DNA of 64,000 bases from contig NZ_PCPR01000017.1 in the NCBI RefSeq assembly GCF_002979775.1, forward strand, positions 55,130 to 119,129, given 5' to 3'. Below, one piece after another: positions 25,714 through 34,137 of this stretch. The first letter of the stretch is position 1; each line of letters begins with the position of its first letter. Made by a program: the position numbers and the translations under genes. The notes beneath the pieces are model-generated. The model searched no databases and was not told the origin of the DNA. It was given only the letters and a program-made list of their open reading frames with translations. This DNA is from Arthrobacter sp. MYb23. GTDB taxonomy: Bacteria; Actinomycetota; Actinomycetes; Actinomycetales; Micrococcaceae.

Positions 25714-26635
25714 GCTTTCAACCATCGCAGACCTGCCGCAGATTACCCTGCCCCTGGTCTGGTCTCCGTTCATGGGAATGGTACGAAGCATTTTGGCTGT
25801 CGGTACGCTGCTGACCTTGATTTTCACTAGCAACGACGCGTTGTTCCGTCCAGTTCTTGGTGTGGGCAACTATCCGCTGTGCCGCGGAGTCGAATCGCTA
25901 GGCCTCTTCTGTATCATTTCGCTAGAGCAACTCGGTCTCGCCAAGATTCTAGGCATTCTCATCCTGTTGCTAGTCATCTCCGGCTACTTGCCCCAGCTCA
26001 CGGGTGTCCTGCACGCGTGGGTGGCCTTCAGCGTGGCAACGGGCATTTCAATCCCGGACGGCGGGGACCAGATTACGTCCAACTTGGCACTTCTGCTGGT
26101 TCCGATCTGCCTGACAGATCCAAGGCTGAGCCACTGGTCCCGGGCTAAGACGGGTTCCTTGTGGATTCCAAGCAGGGCCGGAATTGCAGGTGTCTCCCTG
26201 GCAGGACTGAAAGTTCAAGTTTCCGTTTTGTACTTCTATTCCATGACCGGAAAGATGTTTCAGACCGAGTGGGCCGAGGGTTCGGCGCTGTACTACATAG
26301 GATCCGGGTTCTTCGGACCTTCCGGGGCCTTGAAGGATGCCTTTGCCGTACTGACGGATAATCCGGTGATGTCCCTTGGTATGTCGTGGGCCGCACTTCT
26401 GATCGAGTTGCTGCTGGCAGTGACGTTGCTGACGCCCGTCAGGTACCGACTTGCCTGGTTTGCCCTGGGCGCTTCGCTCCACACAGGCATCGCAGTATTC
26501 TTGGGAATCTGGAGCTTCCAGGTCGCCATGTTGGCTGCCTTGTCCTTGCTGACTATCCCGGCCACGTCGCCGGTGTATTCGTCCGAATTTCGCCTTCGCC
26601 ACTTCAGGTTGAAGACGGCTTTCGCGGCGCGATAA
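25691..26635 (+). CDS. sdpB: SdpB-like integral membrane protein (HTTM family)
   Basis: 314 residues with about six to seven membrane helices. Visible features of the HTTM/SdpB family are RSILAVGTLLTLIF near residue 37, an early CRGVESLGLFCII, the loop PDGGDQITSNLALLLVPICL, and KVQVSVLYFYSMTGKMFQTE followed by EGSALYYI. HTTM domains are also found in vitamin K-dependent carboxylases, hence a possible modifying role. In B. subtilis SdpB works with SdpA in SDP maturation. Start is GTG 25691 or ATG 25703; either overlaps the sdpA end, so they are translationally coupled. It is last in the operon and is followed by the hairpin at 26643-26680. Confidence 0.87.
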   Translation: MWNVMANRLSTIADLPQITLPLVWSPFMGMVRSILAVGTLLTLIFTSNDALFRPVLGVGNYPLCRGVESLGLFCIISLEQLGLAKILGILILLLVISGYLPQLTGVLHAWVAFSVATGISIPDGGDQITSNLALLLVPICLTDPRLSHWSRAKTGSLWIPSRAGIAGVSLAGLKVQVSVLYFYSMTGKMFQTEWAEGSALYYIGSGFFGPSGALKDAFAVLTDNPVMSLGMSWAALLIELLLAVTLLTPVRYRLAWFALGASLHTGIAVFLGIWSFQVAMLAALSLLTIPATSPVYSSEFRLRHFRLKTAFAAR

Positions 26636-26642
26636 CCGAAGA

Positions 26643-26680
26643 ACGGACACGAATTGAAAAGTTATTCGGATCGTGTCCGT
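26643..26680. terminator. hairpin at the end of the Sdp operon
   Basis: Perfect 10-bp arms ACGGACACGA (26643-26652) and TCGTGTCCGT (26671-26680) with an 18-base loop that can add a GAAT/ATTC pair. It lies in the 55-base gap between convergent genes. There is no clear T-run, so the terminator call is moderate. Confidence 0.6.
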
Positions 26681-26690
26681 CAGGCTTCAG

Positions 26691-27884
26691 CTAACGGCGG
26701 GCCTCTGTAGCCTCCTGGCGGATGTCAGCGGATACGGGCTCATCGCCGACTTCCTGCGCGGAAGACTCAGCGTCCGCGGCCTCTTGCTTATCCGCAAGGC
26801 CACGACGCCGCTTGGTGGGCCACGTGAAGATGAACGTCAGCGTCGCTGCAAGGAACACCAGAGCGCCAATGACGATGCCCGCATCAATCCAGAACTGGCC
26901 CGGGAAGAGCCGGATCAGGGTGTCTTCCAGCGAGAAGGTCCACGTTCCATTGGCAAAGAAGATCCGGTGGAACTCCGTGAAGAACTGCTGCCAGCTCAGG
27001 GCTGCCAGGACGGCGAGACCAATGATGATGACCAACGTGACGATTGAACCGGCGAAGAGACCGCGCCGGATCCCGCCATTGCTTCGCTTACGCAGATACA
27101 GGATGGCGATGATGCTGAGGATGATGAGCAAGAGCCCAGCCCCGAAGGAGGACAGGATAACCAGCTTCACGTCGGCCATATGCGAGACTTCGCTGTCCGT
27201 GAAGAGCTTCTCCCCGTCTTGGTTGACCAAGCCCCCAAGGAAGCGGGGACCGGCCCAGTTGCTCAGGTAGTCCACCGCGTACGAACCATAGGTCATGCGG
27301 TCATCAGTGCTGAAGCCATATCCGTCGCCGGGGAAACCCGGACGGTTGTACTCCACCCACAGGAACAGCGGACTGGTCACTGCCCGGACGGCCAGCACCA
27401 GGAGAATGACGGGATAGAAAATGGCCAGCAGCACCTGAAAAATCCGTGGGCCGATCGGCTTCACCTTTGCGGCTTGCTCGCGTTCGGCATTCCGTCGCGC
27501 CACTTCGTCGTCCGGTGGACGGATCTGAAGAGCCGACGTCGGCAAAGGTTCCGAATAGTGCGACGGCCCCTTGGTGCTGGACGGCGCCTTGGTGGTGGAG
27601 GCCTCCGCAAGGGTGTCGGCGAACAGCGGAGTTTCAGTTCCGGTGTCGGCAGCCTCAGCAGCTTTGCGGTCCGCGCGGCTCTCGGGCTGGCCGTTGGCTG
27701 GCGTCGCAGTTGAGGGAGTTGCTGACGATTTTGCTGCCGCGGGTGTGGCTCCGGCCTTTGGTGCAGGAGTGGCCTCGGTAGTGCCACCGGACGATTTCGG
27801 CTTCATCCAGTCGAAGGCCGGTTCGTTGGGGTCCTCATGGACGTCCATGTCCGGTTCTTGTGGTTTTGGGCTCTTGTCGCTCAC
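26691..27884 (-). CDS. TIGR01906-family (DUF1461) integral membrane protein
   Basis: 397 residues. A long Pro/Ala/Thr-rich hydrophilic N-terminus (about 1-140) is followed by four membrane helices: about VLLAIFYPVILLVLAVRAV, then after the extracellular domain LVILSSFGAGLLLIILSII, then TLVIIIGLAVLAALSW, and IDAGIVIGALVFLAATLTF. The extracellular loop has FLWVEYNRPGFPGD, DDRMTYGSYAVDYLSN and LFTDSEVSHMADVK, the signatures of this family. GTG at 27884 starts MSDKSPKP with GGAAG upstream; an ATG 9 codons earlier is the alternative. Function unknown. It faces the Sdp operon tail to tail and is not obviously linked to it. Confidence 0.85.
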   Translation of the reverse strand: MSDKSPKPQEPDMDVHEDPNEPAFDWMKPKSSGGTTEATPAPKAGATPAAAKSSATPSTATPANGQPESRADRKAAEAADTGTETPLFADTLAEASTTKAPSSTKGPSHYSEPLPTSALQIRPPDDEVARRNAEREQAAKVKPIGPRIFQVLLAIFYPVILLVLAVRAVTSPLFLWVEYNRPGFPGDGYGFSTDDRMTYGSYAVDYLSNWAGPRFLGGLVNQDGEKLFTDSEVSHMADVKLVILSSFGAGLLLIILSIIAILYLRKRSNGGIRRGLFAGSIVTLVIIIGLAVLAALSWQQFFTEFHRIFFANGTWTFSLEDTLIRLFPGQFWIDAGIVIGALVFLAATLTFIFTWPTKRRRGLADKQEAADAESSAQEVGDEPVSADIRQEATEARR

Positions 27885-28023
27885 AGCGGGTTCACTTCCG
27901 TAGGCATCCACCGGCGATTGCTTGCTGCCGGCTCTCTTGTCTGCATTCGAGCCTACCGCCCGGCATTACACAGACACGCGGTGCCACCCCGGCTGCGACC
28001 AGATTGAAACGTAACTGTAAGCT

Positions 28024-29019
28024 CTAGGCTGCGATGCTGCGATATCCGGCGTCGTTGGCTTCCAAGTCTCCCGTGACGCCCGCGCGGACCGCTTTCCCAC
28101 CAAGAACCAAGGTGTACACCCAGTAGCCGGCCAAAACCAACGCACCGATAGTGATCTTGGCCCATACCGGGAGCGGGCTCGGCGTGACAAAGCCTTCCAC
28201 AATGCCGGAGACGAGCAGGACAAGTACCAACCCCATGGCAATGGTGATCAGCGAACGGCCTTCATCAGCCACAGCCTGCAGCCTCGTCCTCGGGCCCGGC
28301 CGCACCATGGCCCAGAAAATCTTGAGTCCCGCAGCACATGCTATGAAGACGGCCGTGAGTTCCATGAGTCCGTGCGGAAGAATGTAGCTGAAGAAAATGT
28401 CCATCTTCCCGGTCGCCAGGAAGAGCCCCGCCGCGATTCCCAGCCCCTGGGCGTTCATGAACAGGATGTAGGGCACCCAGAATCCCGTGACGCCGAAGGC
28501 CACGGCCTGGGCGGAGATCCAAGCGTTGTTGGTCCATACCGCTCCGGCGAAGGAAGCCGCCGGATTCTCGGAGTAGTAGTCGATGAAGTCTTCCTCCACG
28601 TACTGCTGCACCCTGGCGTCGCTGGAGGCCACAGCCCTCAATGCCTCCGGTGAGGTGCCAATCCACAGAGCATAAGCACCCGCAACCAGGACAAAGGCGA
28701 GCCCGCACCACAGGGTCAGCCACCGGATGCGGTAAAACGCTGCAGGAAGTGAAATGACGAAAAACCGCGCCAGATCCTCCATGAAATTCGAGCGGGCCCC
28801 GGTGAACCGCGTCCGCGCCTGAGCAAGCGCTGCGGACAAGGACTCGGACAATCCCGTCTCCGGTGCCACAGAACGGATCAGTGAGAGGTGCCCGGACACC
28901 GTCTGATAAAGGCGCAGAAGTTCGTCTGCCTCGGCACCCGTCAGTCGGCGCTTGTGCGCCAGGAAATGAAGCCGCGACCATTTGTCCTCATGTACGGCCG
29001 AGAAGGCATCAATGTCCAC
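28024..29019 (-). CDS. stage II sporulation protein M (SpoIIM)-like membrane protein
   Basis: 331 residues. A helical N-terminal cytosolic region (about 1-95) with KWSRLHFLAHKRRLTGAEAD precedes about six membrane helices. Conserved stretches are FFSYILPHGLMELTAVF near residue 210 (the family's HGxxE motif) and NNAWISAQAVAFGVTGFW. In spore formers SpoIIM helps engulfment; in non-sporulating actinobacteria the function is unknown, and the gene usually pairs with an RDD gene and MoxR/DUF58 genes. Here the RDD gene is divergent, 109 bases away, while the MoxR cluster lies about 11 kb off. Confidence 0.9.
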   Translation of the reverse strand: MDIDAFSAVHEDKWSRLHFLAHKRRLTGAEADELLRLYQTVSGHLSLIRSVAPETGLSESLSAALAQARTRFTGARSNFMEDLARFFVISLPAAFYRIRWLTLWCGLAFVLVAGAYALWIGTSPEALRAVASSDARVQQYVEEDFIDYYSENPAASFAGAVWTNNAWISAQAVAFGVTGFWVPYILFMNAQGLGIAAGLFLATGKMDIFFSYILPHGLMELTAVFIACAAGLKIFWAMVRPGPRTRLQAVADEGRSLITIAMGLVLVLLVSGIVEGFVTPSPLPVWAKITIGALVLAGYWVYTLVLGGKAVRAGVTGDLEANDAGYRSIAA

Positions 29020-29128
29020 GCCACCACCCTAGCGCCTGTATCCACCGTGCGGTCTGCCCCGCCGCCGCTAGACTCGTTGGTGCGGGCACTCAAGGCGCCC
29101 GCAGAATTGGCAAAACTTGGGGGCAGGC

Positions 29129-29935
29129 ATGAGTTCAATCATCACAGGCGAGGCAGTAGTCCTCGAGCTTCGCCCCGCCTCCTTTGCCGCGCGCGCCCTG
29201 GGCCTCATCCTGGATGTCATCTCCCAAGTGGTCCTCGCGATACTCCTGATCATCCTCATCGCCACAGCCTCCCAGGATCTCGACGAGGCTGCCGTCCAAG
29301 CGCTCATCCTCAGCAGCGTTGTGTTCTCCGTGGTCATCGTCCCCGTTACCGTGGAGACGCTGACCCGCGGGCGCTCGTTGGGGAAACTCGCAACGGGACT
29401 ACGCATAGTCCGCGACGACGGCGGGTCCATCCGCTTCCGGCACGCCCTCATCCGCGGTCTCCTCGGCTTCCTGGAGATCTACATGACCTTCGGCGGCCTC
29501 GCAATCGGTGTGGCACTTTTTAACGACAAATCCAAGCGCCTCGGCGACATCGTTGCAGGCACCTACTCCCTCCGGCAACGCGTTCCCTCAAAACCCCGGA
29601 TCATGCCCATGGCCCCGCATCACTTGCAATCATGGGTGGCCATGGCGGACATCGGCAAGGTACCGGATGCCACCGCCCGGCGGGCTGGAACTTTCGTGCA
29701 GCAGGCATACCTCATGGCACCGGCGTCGCGCGTCAATATGGCGGCCTCGCTGGCATCCGAACTCGCCAGGTACGTGGCCCCTCCGCCTCCGGCCGGCACC
29801 ATCCCCGAAGACTACATAGGCGCAGTCCTCGGGGAACGGCGCAACCGCGAACTCGTGCGACTACGGCAAGCGGAACAGCGGAACGCCACCATAGGTGAGC
29901 GACTTAGAAAGCTGCCGTTCACTCATGACTCGTAG
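29129..29935 (+). CDS. RDD-family membrane protein
   Basis: 268 residues. The RDD domain fills about residues 12-140: RPASFAARALGLILDVI holds the R and D of helix 1, then VLAILLIILIATAS, a second helix with VVFSVVIVPVTVETLTRGRS, and SLGKLATGLRIVRDDGG before FRHALIRGLLGFLEIYM; DIVAGTYSLRQR ends the domain. A roughly 125-residue cytosolic helical tail without recognised domains follows. The ATG at 29129 was preferred over a TTG four codons earlier. It is divergent from the SpoIIM-like gene, the usual actinobacterial partner. Function unknown, perhaps ion transport or membrane complex assembly. Confidence 0.88.
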   Translation: MSSIITGEAVVLELRPASFAARALGLILDVISQVVLAILLIILIATASQDLDEAAVQALILSSVVFSVVIVPVTVETLTRGRSLGKLATGLRIVRDDGGSIRFRHALIRGLLGFLEIYMTFGGLAIGVALFNDKSKRLGDIVAGTYSLRQRVPSKPRIMPMAPHHLQSWVAMADIGKVPDATARRAGTFVQQAYLMAPASRVNMAASLASELARYVAPPPPAGTIPEDYIGAVLGERRNRELVRLRQAEQRNATIGERLRKLPFTHDS

Positions 29936-29952
29936 GTCCGGTGCGGCTGTTA

Positions 29953-30012
29953 CCAGCCGTCCTCGGCGTGCTCGCTCATTCTTCGCTTAGACGCACGCTG
30001 CCGGACGGCTGG
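29953..30012. repeat. hairpin repeat copy C
   Basis: Perfect 10-bp arms CCAGCCGTCC (29953-29962) and GGACGGCTGG (30003-30012) enclose a core with TCTTCGCTTAGACGCACGCT, clearly related to copies A and B although the arms differ. It fills the gap between the convergent RDD and pentapeptide genes. Confidence 0.75.
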
Positions 30013-30032
30013 CGACCGCCGCCCCGTCCAGG

Positions 30033-30854
30033 TCACCAGTGATCCGGTTTGGTGAGTCTTGGGGGTAGGAGGGTGTTGGGGTTGCCTTCGGCGGCGTTGA
30101 TCTGGGGTTGGGTCAGGTAGAGCGCCTTGGAGAGGTCTGCGTTGTGCAGCCGGGCTCCGCGTAAGTCAGCTCCCAGAAGATCCACGGCTGTGAGGTCGGA
30201 GTTTTTGAGGTTGGCTCCGATCAGGTAGGCGCCGCGTAGGTCTGCGCCGCAGAGGCGCTGGTTCGCAAGGTCAGCGCCCATGAGGTCGGCACCCGCCTGG
30301 AGGCCGCCGTCGGGGGTTTGCCGACCCTCGGCGCCGTAGGAAGCGCGGGCATCTTCGCTGACCTCCATCAGGAGCGCCCGAACCTCTCCGTGGAGGGACT
30401 CGACGTCGGCCGCAAGGACCGTGATCGCGTCGCCTTGGGCGGAGGCGGCCAAGCCCTCGGACAGATAGTCCGCCGCAGCCGCGAGCTCGGGATCGAAAGT
30501 CCGCTGCCTGGCTTCGGCCAGGTACCAGAGCATCTCGTGGAGTTGCCTGACTACTTTGAATACGGCGAACATCGAGGACTTGGACGAAGGGTCCTGTGTC
30601 CAACTGGTTCCGGCGAAGATGTGTTGGGACACCACTTGGCCGGCGCCGAAACAATCAAAGACCGTGCAACCGCGGAAGCCCCGGGGCCTGAGGCGGTTGT
30701 GGATGCTGCAGGAAAAGTCGTCCGCCATGTTCGGGCATGGCGAGGCGGCAGGTTTTTCGATCGCGAAGTCAGCGGATCGGGCGAATCCGAGCGCGGTACA
30801 GCAAAGGGCAAAACAGTTGCCGCAATCCGGGCTGAGGCTTGGTGAAATGGTCAT
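30033..30854 (-). CDS. Cys-rich N-domain fused to pentapeptide repeats
   Basis: 273 residues. The N-terminus (about 1-75) holds a dense Cys pattern: CGNCFALCC near residue 11, CPN, CSIH, then GFRGCTVFDCFGAG, which suggests a metal or iron-sulfur site resembling YkgJ-type zinc/iron-chelating domains. A helical middle (about 75-185) follows. The C-terminal third has A(D/N)LXX pentapeptide repeats (GADLMGADLANQRLCGADL, then ADLRGARLHNADL), forming a right-handed beta-helix. The ATG at 30854 was chosen because GGAG lies 5-6 bases upstream and the Cys region starts at once; a longer frame adds 25 residues. Function unknown. The gene has a leader with a strong hairpin. Confidence 0.82.
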   Translation of the reverse strand: MTISPSLSPDCGNCFALCCTALGFARSADFAIEKPAASPCPNMADDFSCSIHNRLRPRGFRGCTVFDCFGAGQVVSQHIFAGTSWTQDPSSKSSMFAVFKVVRQLHEMLWYLAEARQRTFDPELAAAADYLSEGLAASAQGDAITVLAADVESLHGEVRALLMEVSEDARASYGAEGRQTPDGGLQAGADLMGADLANQRLCGADLRGAYLIGANLKNSDLTAVDLLGADLRGARLHNADLSKALYLTQPQINAAEGNPNTLLPPRLTKPDHW

Positions 30855-30895
30855 GCATGCTCCAGGTGAAGAGAAAGGGTCCGGGGGAAAGAGCC

Positions 30896-30919
30896 GGGGA
30901 ACCCACGAGAGGGTTCCCC
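30896..30919 (-). promoter_or_regulatory. hairpin in the pentapeptide gene leader
   Basis: Perfect 9-bp arms GGGGAACCC and GGGTTCCCC with a 6-base loop, 42 bases before the start codon at 30854. No T-run follows on the minus strand (GGCTCTTTCCCC), so it may be a leader structure or an end of the upstream L,D-transpeptidase transcript. Confidence 0.45.
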
Positions 30920-31041
30920 TGAGGGACACCCGTGATCACCTTGGAGGGCAGCACAAAGAACAGGGCCGACGTATTGTCAGCGCTGGAGAAAAGGGTCAAA
31001 GCGCGCAGGAAAGAATCACTGCAACGATCTTAACAGCAGGA

Positions 31042-32274
31042 CTAGCGCTGGGCGTAGCTCGCCCAGGGGATGTTCCAGTCGCCGAAGCCTTCCAGCGGTT
31101 CCACTGCCGGTGCTCCGGTGTTGAGGATCTGGACGACGTCTCCGGTCTTCATGTTGTTGAAGAACCATTCGGCATCCTCAGGCAGCAGGCCCACGCAGCC
31201 GTGAGAGACGTTCACCCGGCCGATGGCCCCCCACGCCGATTCGAGGGCTTGGTGGACATAGACGCCGGACCAGGTGAGTCGGTTGGCGTAGTCCACCACC
31301 ATCGGGGCGTAGTAGCCCTTGTCCCCCGGCTTCAGACCGATGCTGCCGGCGTTGAAGTTGGACTTGCGTTCCTGTTCCAGAATCACCGCGTACCCCGTGG
31401 GCGAAAGCCAGTCCTCGCCGCCCAGCGATACGGGCGCTGTATGGACCAACTGCCCATCGGAGTACACATTCATGGTCTTGGTGGTGTCATCCACCACTGC
31501 CACCCGCTGGGGGCCGGTGGTGAAAGTCGAAACGACGTCGGCATTGCCGATCATCTTGTTCCCGAAGTCGACGCCCAAAAGCTTCATGTCCACGGTGACG
31601 GTGGTGCCCGAAACCCAGAAGGCCTCCGGACGGATCCTGACCTTCTTGTCCGAGTACCAGTGCCAAGCCACGGGCTGGCCGGACGAAACGGTGATGGCAA
31701 CCCGCTTCTCCATGGCCACTTTGTCTATAACGGGCTCGCTGAAGTTGATTTCAATGGGCTGTCCGGAACCTGCTGTGGTGCCGTGGCGGGGGTAAATGGA
31801 CGCATCTGCCTCGTAGGCAGCGGAAACCGTGGTGAAGGTTTGGGACTTCTTGGTCTCCTTGCCCGCCGTGTCCACCACGGTGAAGGCGAAGCTGTACTGC
31901 GTTTTGAACTTCAGGACTTCAAGGGTGGTCCACGTGCTGCCATCAGGGCTGGTCTGACCCTGCACCGACACCCCGCCGCCCACCGGCGTCAACATGACGT
32001 CCTTCAGCTTGCCGTTGACCGCTTTGATTTGGGGGCCAACAACGGGGTTCCACTCCACAGCGCCGTCCAGCGGAGTGATGCCCAACTCCACGGGTTTGGC
32101 CTCCACCGTGGGAGCGGGCGACGGCGCAACGGCCGCTCCTTGAGGAGAGCCAGCCAGGAGCCCGGGCACCGTGACCACGCCAATTCCGCCCACCACAATA
32201 GCTGCGCAGACTCCAATGATGGCAATGATCTTGCCCTTTTTCCGTGTGGCGACTTCCGTCATGGTTCCCGTCAT
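31042..32274 (-). CDS. L,D-transpeptidase (YkuD) with Ig-like domains
   Basis: Peptidoglycan crosslinking enzyme making 3-3 links between meso-DAP or Lys residues outside the membrane. 410 residues. An N-terminal membrane anchor (IIAIIGVCAAIVVGGIGVV, about 16-34) and a Pro-rich linker precede two Ig-like domains (about 55-250). The YkuD domain (about 260-400) has YVHQALESAW and the catalytic SHGCVGLLPEDAEWF with its Cys, with the His in YVHQ. The layout resembles the mycobacterial Ldt enzymes. The ATG at 32274 was preferred, with GGGGGAC upstream; ATG 32262 is an alternative. It lies downstream of ahcY, separated by the terminator at 32315-32351, so it is probably transcribed by itself. Confidence 0.94.
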   Translation of the reverse strand: MTGTMTEVATRKKGKIIAIIGVCAAIVVGGIGVVTVPGLLAGSPQGAAVAPSPAPTVEAKPVELGITPLDGAVEWNPVVGPQIKAVNGKLKDVMLTPVGGGVSVQGQTSPDGSTWTTLEVLKFKTQYSFAFTVVDTAGKETKKSQTFTTVSAAYEADASIYPRHGTTAGSGQPIEINFSEPVIDKVAMEKRVAITVSSGQPVAWHWYSDKKVRIRPEAFWVSGTTVTVDMKLLGVDFGNKMIGNADVVSTFTTGPQRVAVVDDTTKTMNVYSDGQLVHTAPVSLGGEDWLSPTGYAVILEQERKSNFNAGSIGLKPGDKGYYAPMVVDYANRLTWSGVYVHQALESAWGAIGRVNVSHGCVGLLPEDAEWFFNNMKTGDVVQILNTGAPAVEPLEGFGDWNIPWASYAQR

Positions 32275-32314
32275 CCTGTCCCCCGCAAGCAGTACTGAAC
32301 ACCCAATTCTAGCC

Positions 32315-32351
32315 GAAAGGCCGGACACGCTGGTCGCGTGTCCGGCCTTTC
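32315..32351 (-). terminator. intrinsic terminator downstream of ahcY
   Basis: Perfect 16-bp arms GAAAGGCCGGACACGC and GCGTGTCCGGCCTTTC with a 5-base loop. It lies between the ahcY stop at 32394 and the L,D-transpeptidase start. The distal arm ends in CTTTC on either strand. Confidence 0.88.
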
Positions 32352-32393
32352 ACCATCGATTTGGGTATCACCGGCATCGGCGAACGGTGCAGC

Positions 32394-33872
32394 CTAGTAG
32401 CGGTAGTGCTCCGGCTTGTACGGCCCTGCGACGTCCAGGTCGAGGTAGTCGGCCTGATCCTTGCTCAGTTCGGTCAGCTCGACGCCCAAAGCATCCAGGT
32501 GGAGGCGCGCAACCTTCTCATCCAGGATCTTGGGGAGGACGTAGACCTGATTCTGGTACTCGCGCTCCCCGGCGGGCTGGTCCTTCTTGGTCCAGAGTTC
32601 AATCTGCGCAATGGTCTGGTTGGCGAAGGAGTTACTCATCACGAACGACGGGTGGCCTGTGGCATTGCCCAGGTTAAGCAACCTGCCCTCGGACAGCACA
32701 ATGATGGAACGCTCCGAATCCGTGCCTGCCTCGAACACCCACTCGTGGACCTGCGGCTTGATCTCAACCTTCTCGACGCCAGGAATCTTCGCAAGCCCGG
32801 CGATGTCGATCTCGTTGTCGAAGTGGCCGATGTTTCCAACGATTGCTTTGTTCTTCATGCCCAGCATGTGCTCGGCCATGATGACGTCCTTGTTGCCCGT
32901 GGTGGTGATGAAGATGTCACCCTGGGCGAGCACCGTCTCCAGCTTGGCCACCTGGTAGCCGTCCATCGCAGCCTGGAGAGCACAGATGGGGTCGATCTCG
33001 GTGACGATGACCCGTGAGCCCTGGCCGCGCAGCGCCTCAGCGGCGCCCTTTCCGACGTCGCCGTAGCCGCAGACAACCGCAACCTTGCCGCCCATGAGGA
33101 CGTCCGTGGCCCTGTTGATGCCATCCGGAAGGGAGTGCCGGATGCCGTACTTGTTATCGAACTTGCTCTTGGTCACGGAGTCGTTGACGTTGATGGCCGG
33201 GAACAGCAGCTTGCCCTGCTCCGCGAGCTGGTAAAGGCGGTGCACGCCGGTGGTGGTTTCCTCGGTGACGCCCTCAATGCGGGCGGCCAGGCGGGTCCAC
33301 TTGTTCGGATCAGCGGCAAGGGTCCTGCGCAGGAGGTCCAGGATGAGGACGTACTCTTCCGGATCTTCCTCTGTGGCAGTGGGAACGGCACCCGCGGCTT
33401 CGAATTCGACGCCCCTGTGCAGCAGCAGCGTGGCGTCGCCGCCGTCGTCGAGAATCATGTTGGGACCCAACTCCGGGTTGGCGTCAGCGCCAGGCCAGGT
33501 GAGGATCTGCTCCGCAGTCCACCAGTACTCCTCGAGGGTTTCGCCCTTCCAAGCGAAAACCGGGACACCCTGCGGGTCCTCCGGAGTGCCCTTGCCGACG
33601 ACGACGGCGGCAGCGGCTTCATCCTGGGTGGAGAAAATGTTGCAGGAGGCCCAGCGGACCTCGGCGCCCAGGGCAGTGAGGGTTTCGATGAGCACAGCGG
33701 TTTGTACCGTCATGTGCAGTGACCCGGCGATCCTTGCACCCTTGAGCGGCTGCGCGGCACCGAACTCCGCGCGGAGCGACATGAGGCCCGGCATTTCGTG
33801 CTCGGCCAGACGGATCTGGTGGCGGCCGGCCTCCGCGAGAGTGATGTCAGCCACTTTGAAGTCAAAAGTCAT
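32394..33872 (-). CDS. ahcY: adenosylhomocysteinase
   Basis: Reversibly splits S-adenosylhomocysteine into adenosine and homocysteine, clearing the product inhibitor of SAM-dependent methyltransferases. 492 residues, the longer form with an internal insertion. Visible: GSLHMTVQTAVLIETLTALG and ASCNIFSTQDEAAAA at the N-terminus, LLFPAINVNDSVTKSKFDN with the active-site Lys/Asp, the NAD-binding CGYGDVGKGAAEALRGQG, VITEIDP as IVTEIDPICALQA, and the C-terminal DLDVAGPYKPEHYRY. It starts 46 bases after the Trm112 stop. No SAH riboswitch was recognised upstream. Confidence 0.97.
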   Translation of the reverse strand: MTFDFKVADITLAEAGRHQIRLAEHEMPGLMSLRAEFGAAQPLKGARIAGSLHMTVQTAVLIETLTALGAEVRWASCNIFSTQDEAAAAVVVGKGTPEDPQGVPVFAWKGETLEEYWWTAEQILTWPGADANPELGPNMILDDGGDATLLLHRGVEFEAAGAVPTATEEDPEEYVLILDLLRRTLAADPNKWTRLAARIEGVTEETTTGVHRLYQLAEQGKLLFPAINVNDSVTKSKFDNKYGIRHSLPDGINRATDVLMGGKVAVVCGYGDVGKGAAEALRGQGSRVIVTEIDPICALQAAMDGYQVAKLETVLAQGDIFITTTGNKDVIMAEHMLGMKNKAIVGNIGHFDNEIDIAGLAKIPGVEKVEIKPQVHEWVFEAGTDSERSIIVLSEGRLLNLGNATGHPSFVMSNSFANQTIAQIELWTKKDQPAGEREYQNQVYVLPKILDEKVARLHLDALGVELTELSKDQADYLDLDVAGPYKPEHYRY

Positions 33873-33918
33873 GAAAGTCCTTTAGGGGTACCGTGCGGAT
33901 GTGGTGGAAGAAGGCGCG

Positions 33919-34137
33919 TCAGGCCTTGGAATCGTGCTGGCCCGAGGTTGCCGCGTTGGCGGCTGCCAGCAGTTCCGGTGGCAGGAGCAGCGGGATGCCG
34001 TCCTCAATGGTGTAGCGGAGCTTTTCGCCGTCCGCAGCGGCATCGGTGGAAACCAACTCATCGCCCTCTTGGACCAGCGGTGAACCCGTCACCGGGCAGC
34101 GCAGGATGGACAACAGTTCAGGACTGACCTTTGGCAT
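33919..34137 (-). CDS. Trm112-family (UPF0434) protein
   Basis: 72 residues. The start LLSILRCPVTGSPLVQEG holds one conserved Cys motif of Trm112-like proteins, and IEDGIPLLLPPE is the typical C-terminal signature. Most family members have further Cys and bind zinc; here only the first Cys remains, so zinc binding is doubtful. Eukaryotic Trm112 activates methyltransferases; the bacterial role is unknown. It sits directly before ahcY on the same strand, a usual actinobacterial setting. Confidence 0.88.
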   Translation of the reverse strand: MPKVSPELLSILRCPVTGSPLVQEGDELVSTDAAADGEKLRYTIEDGIPLLLPPELLAAANAATSGQHDSKA

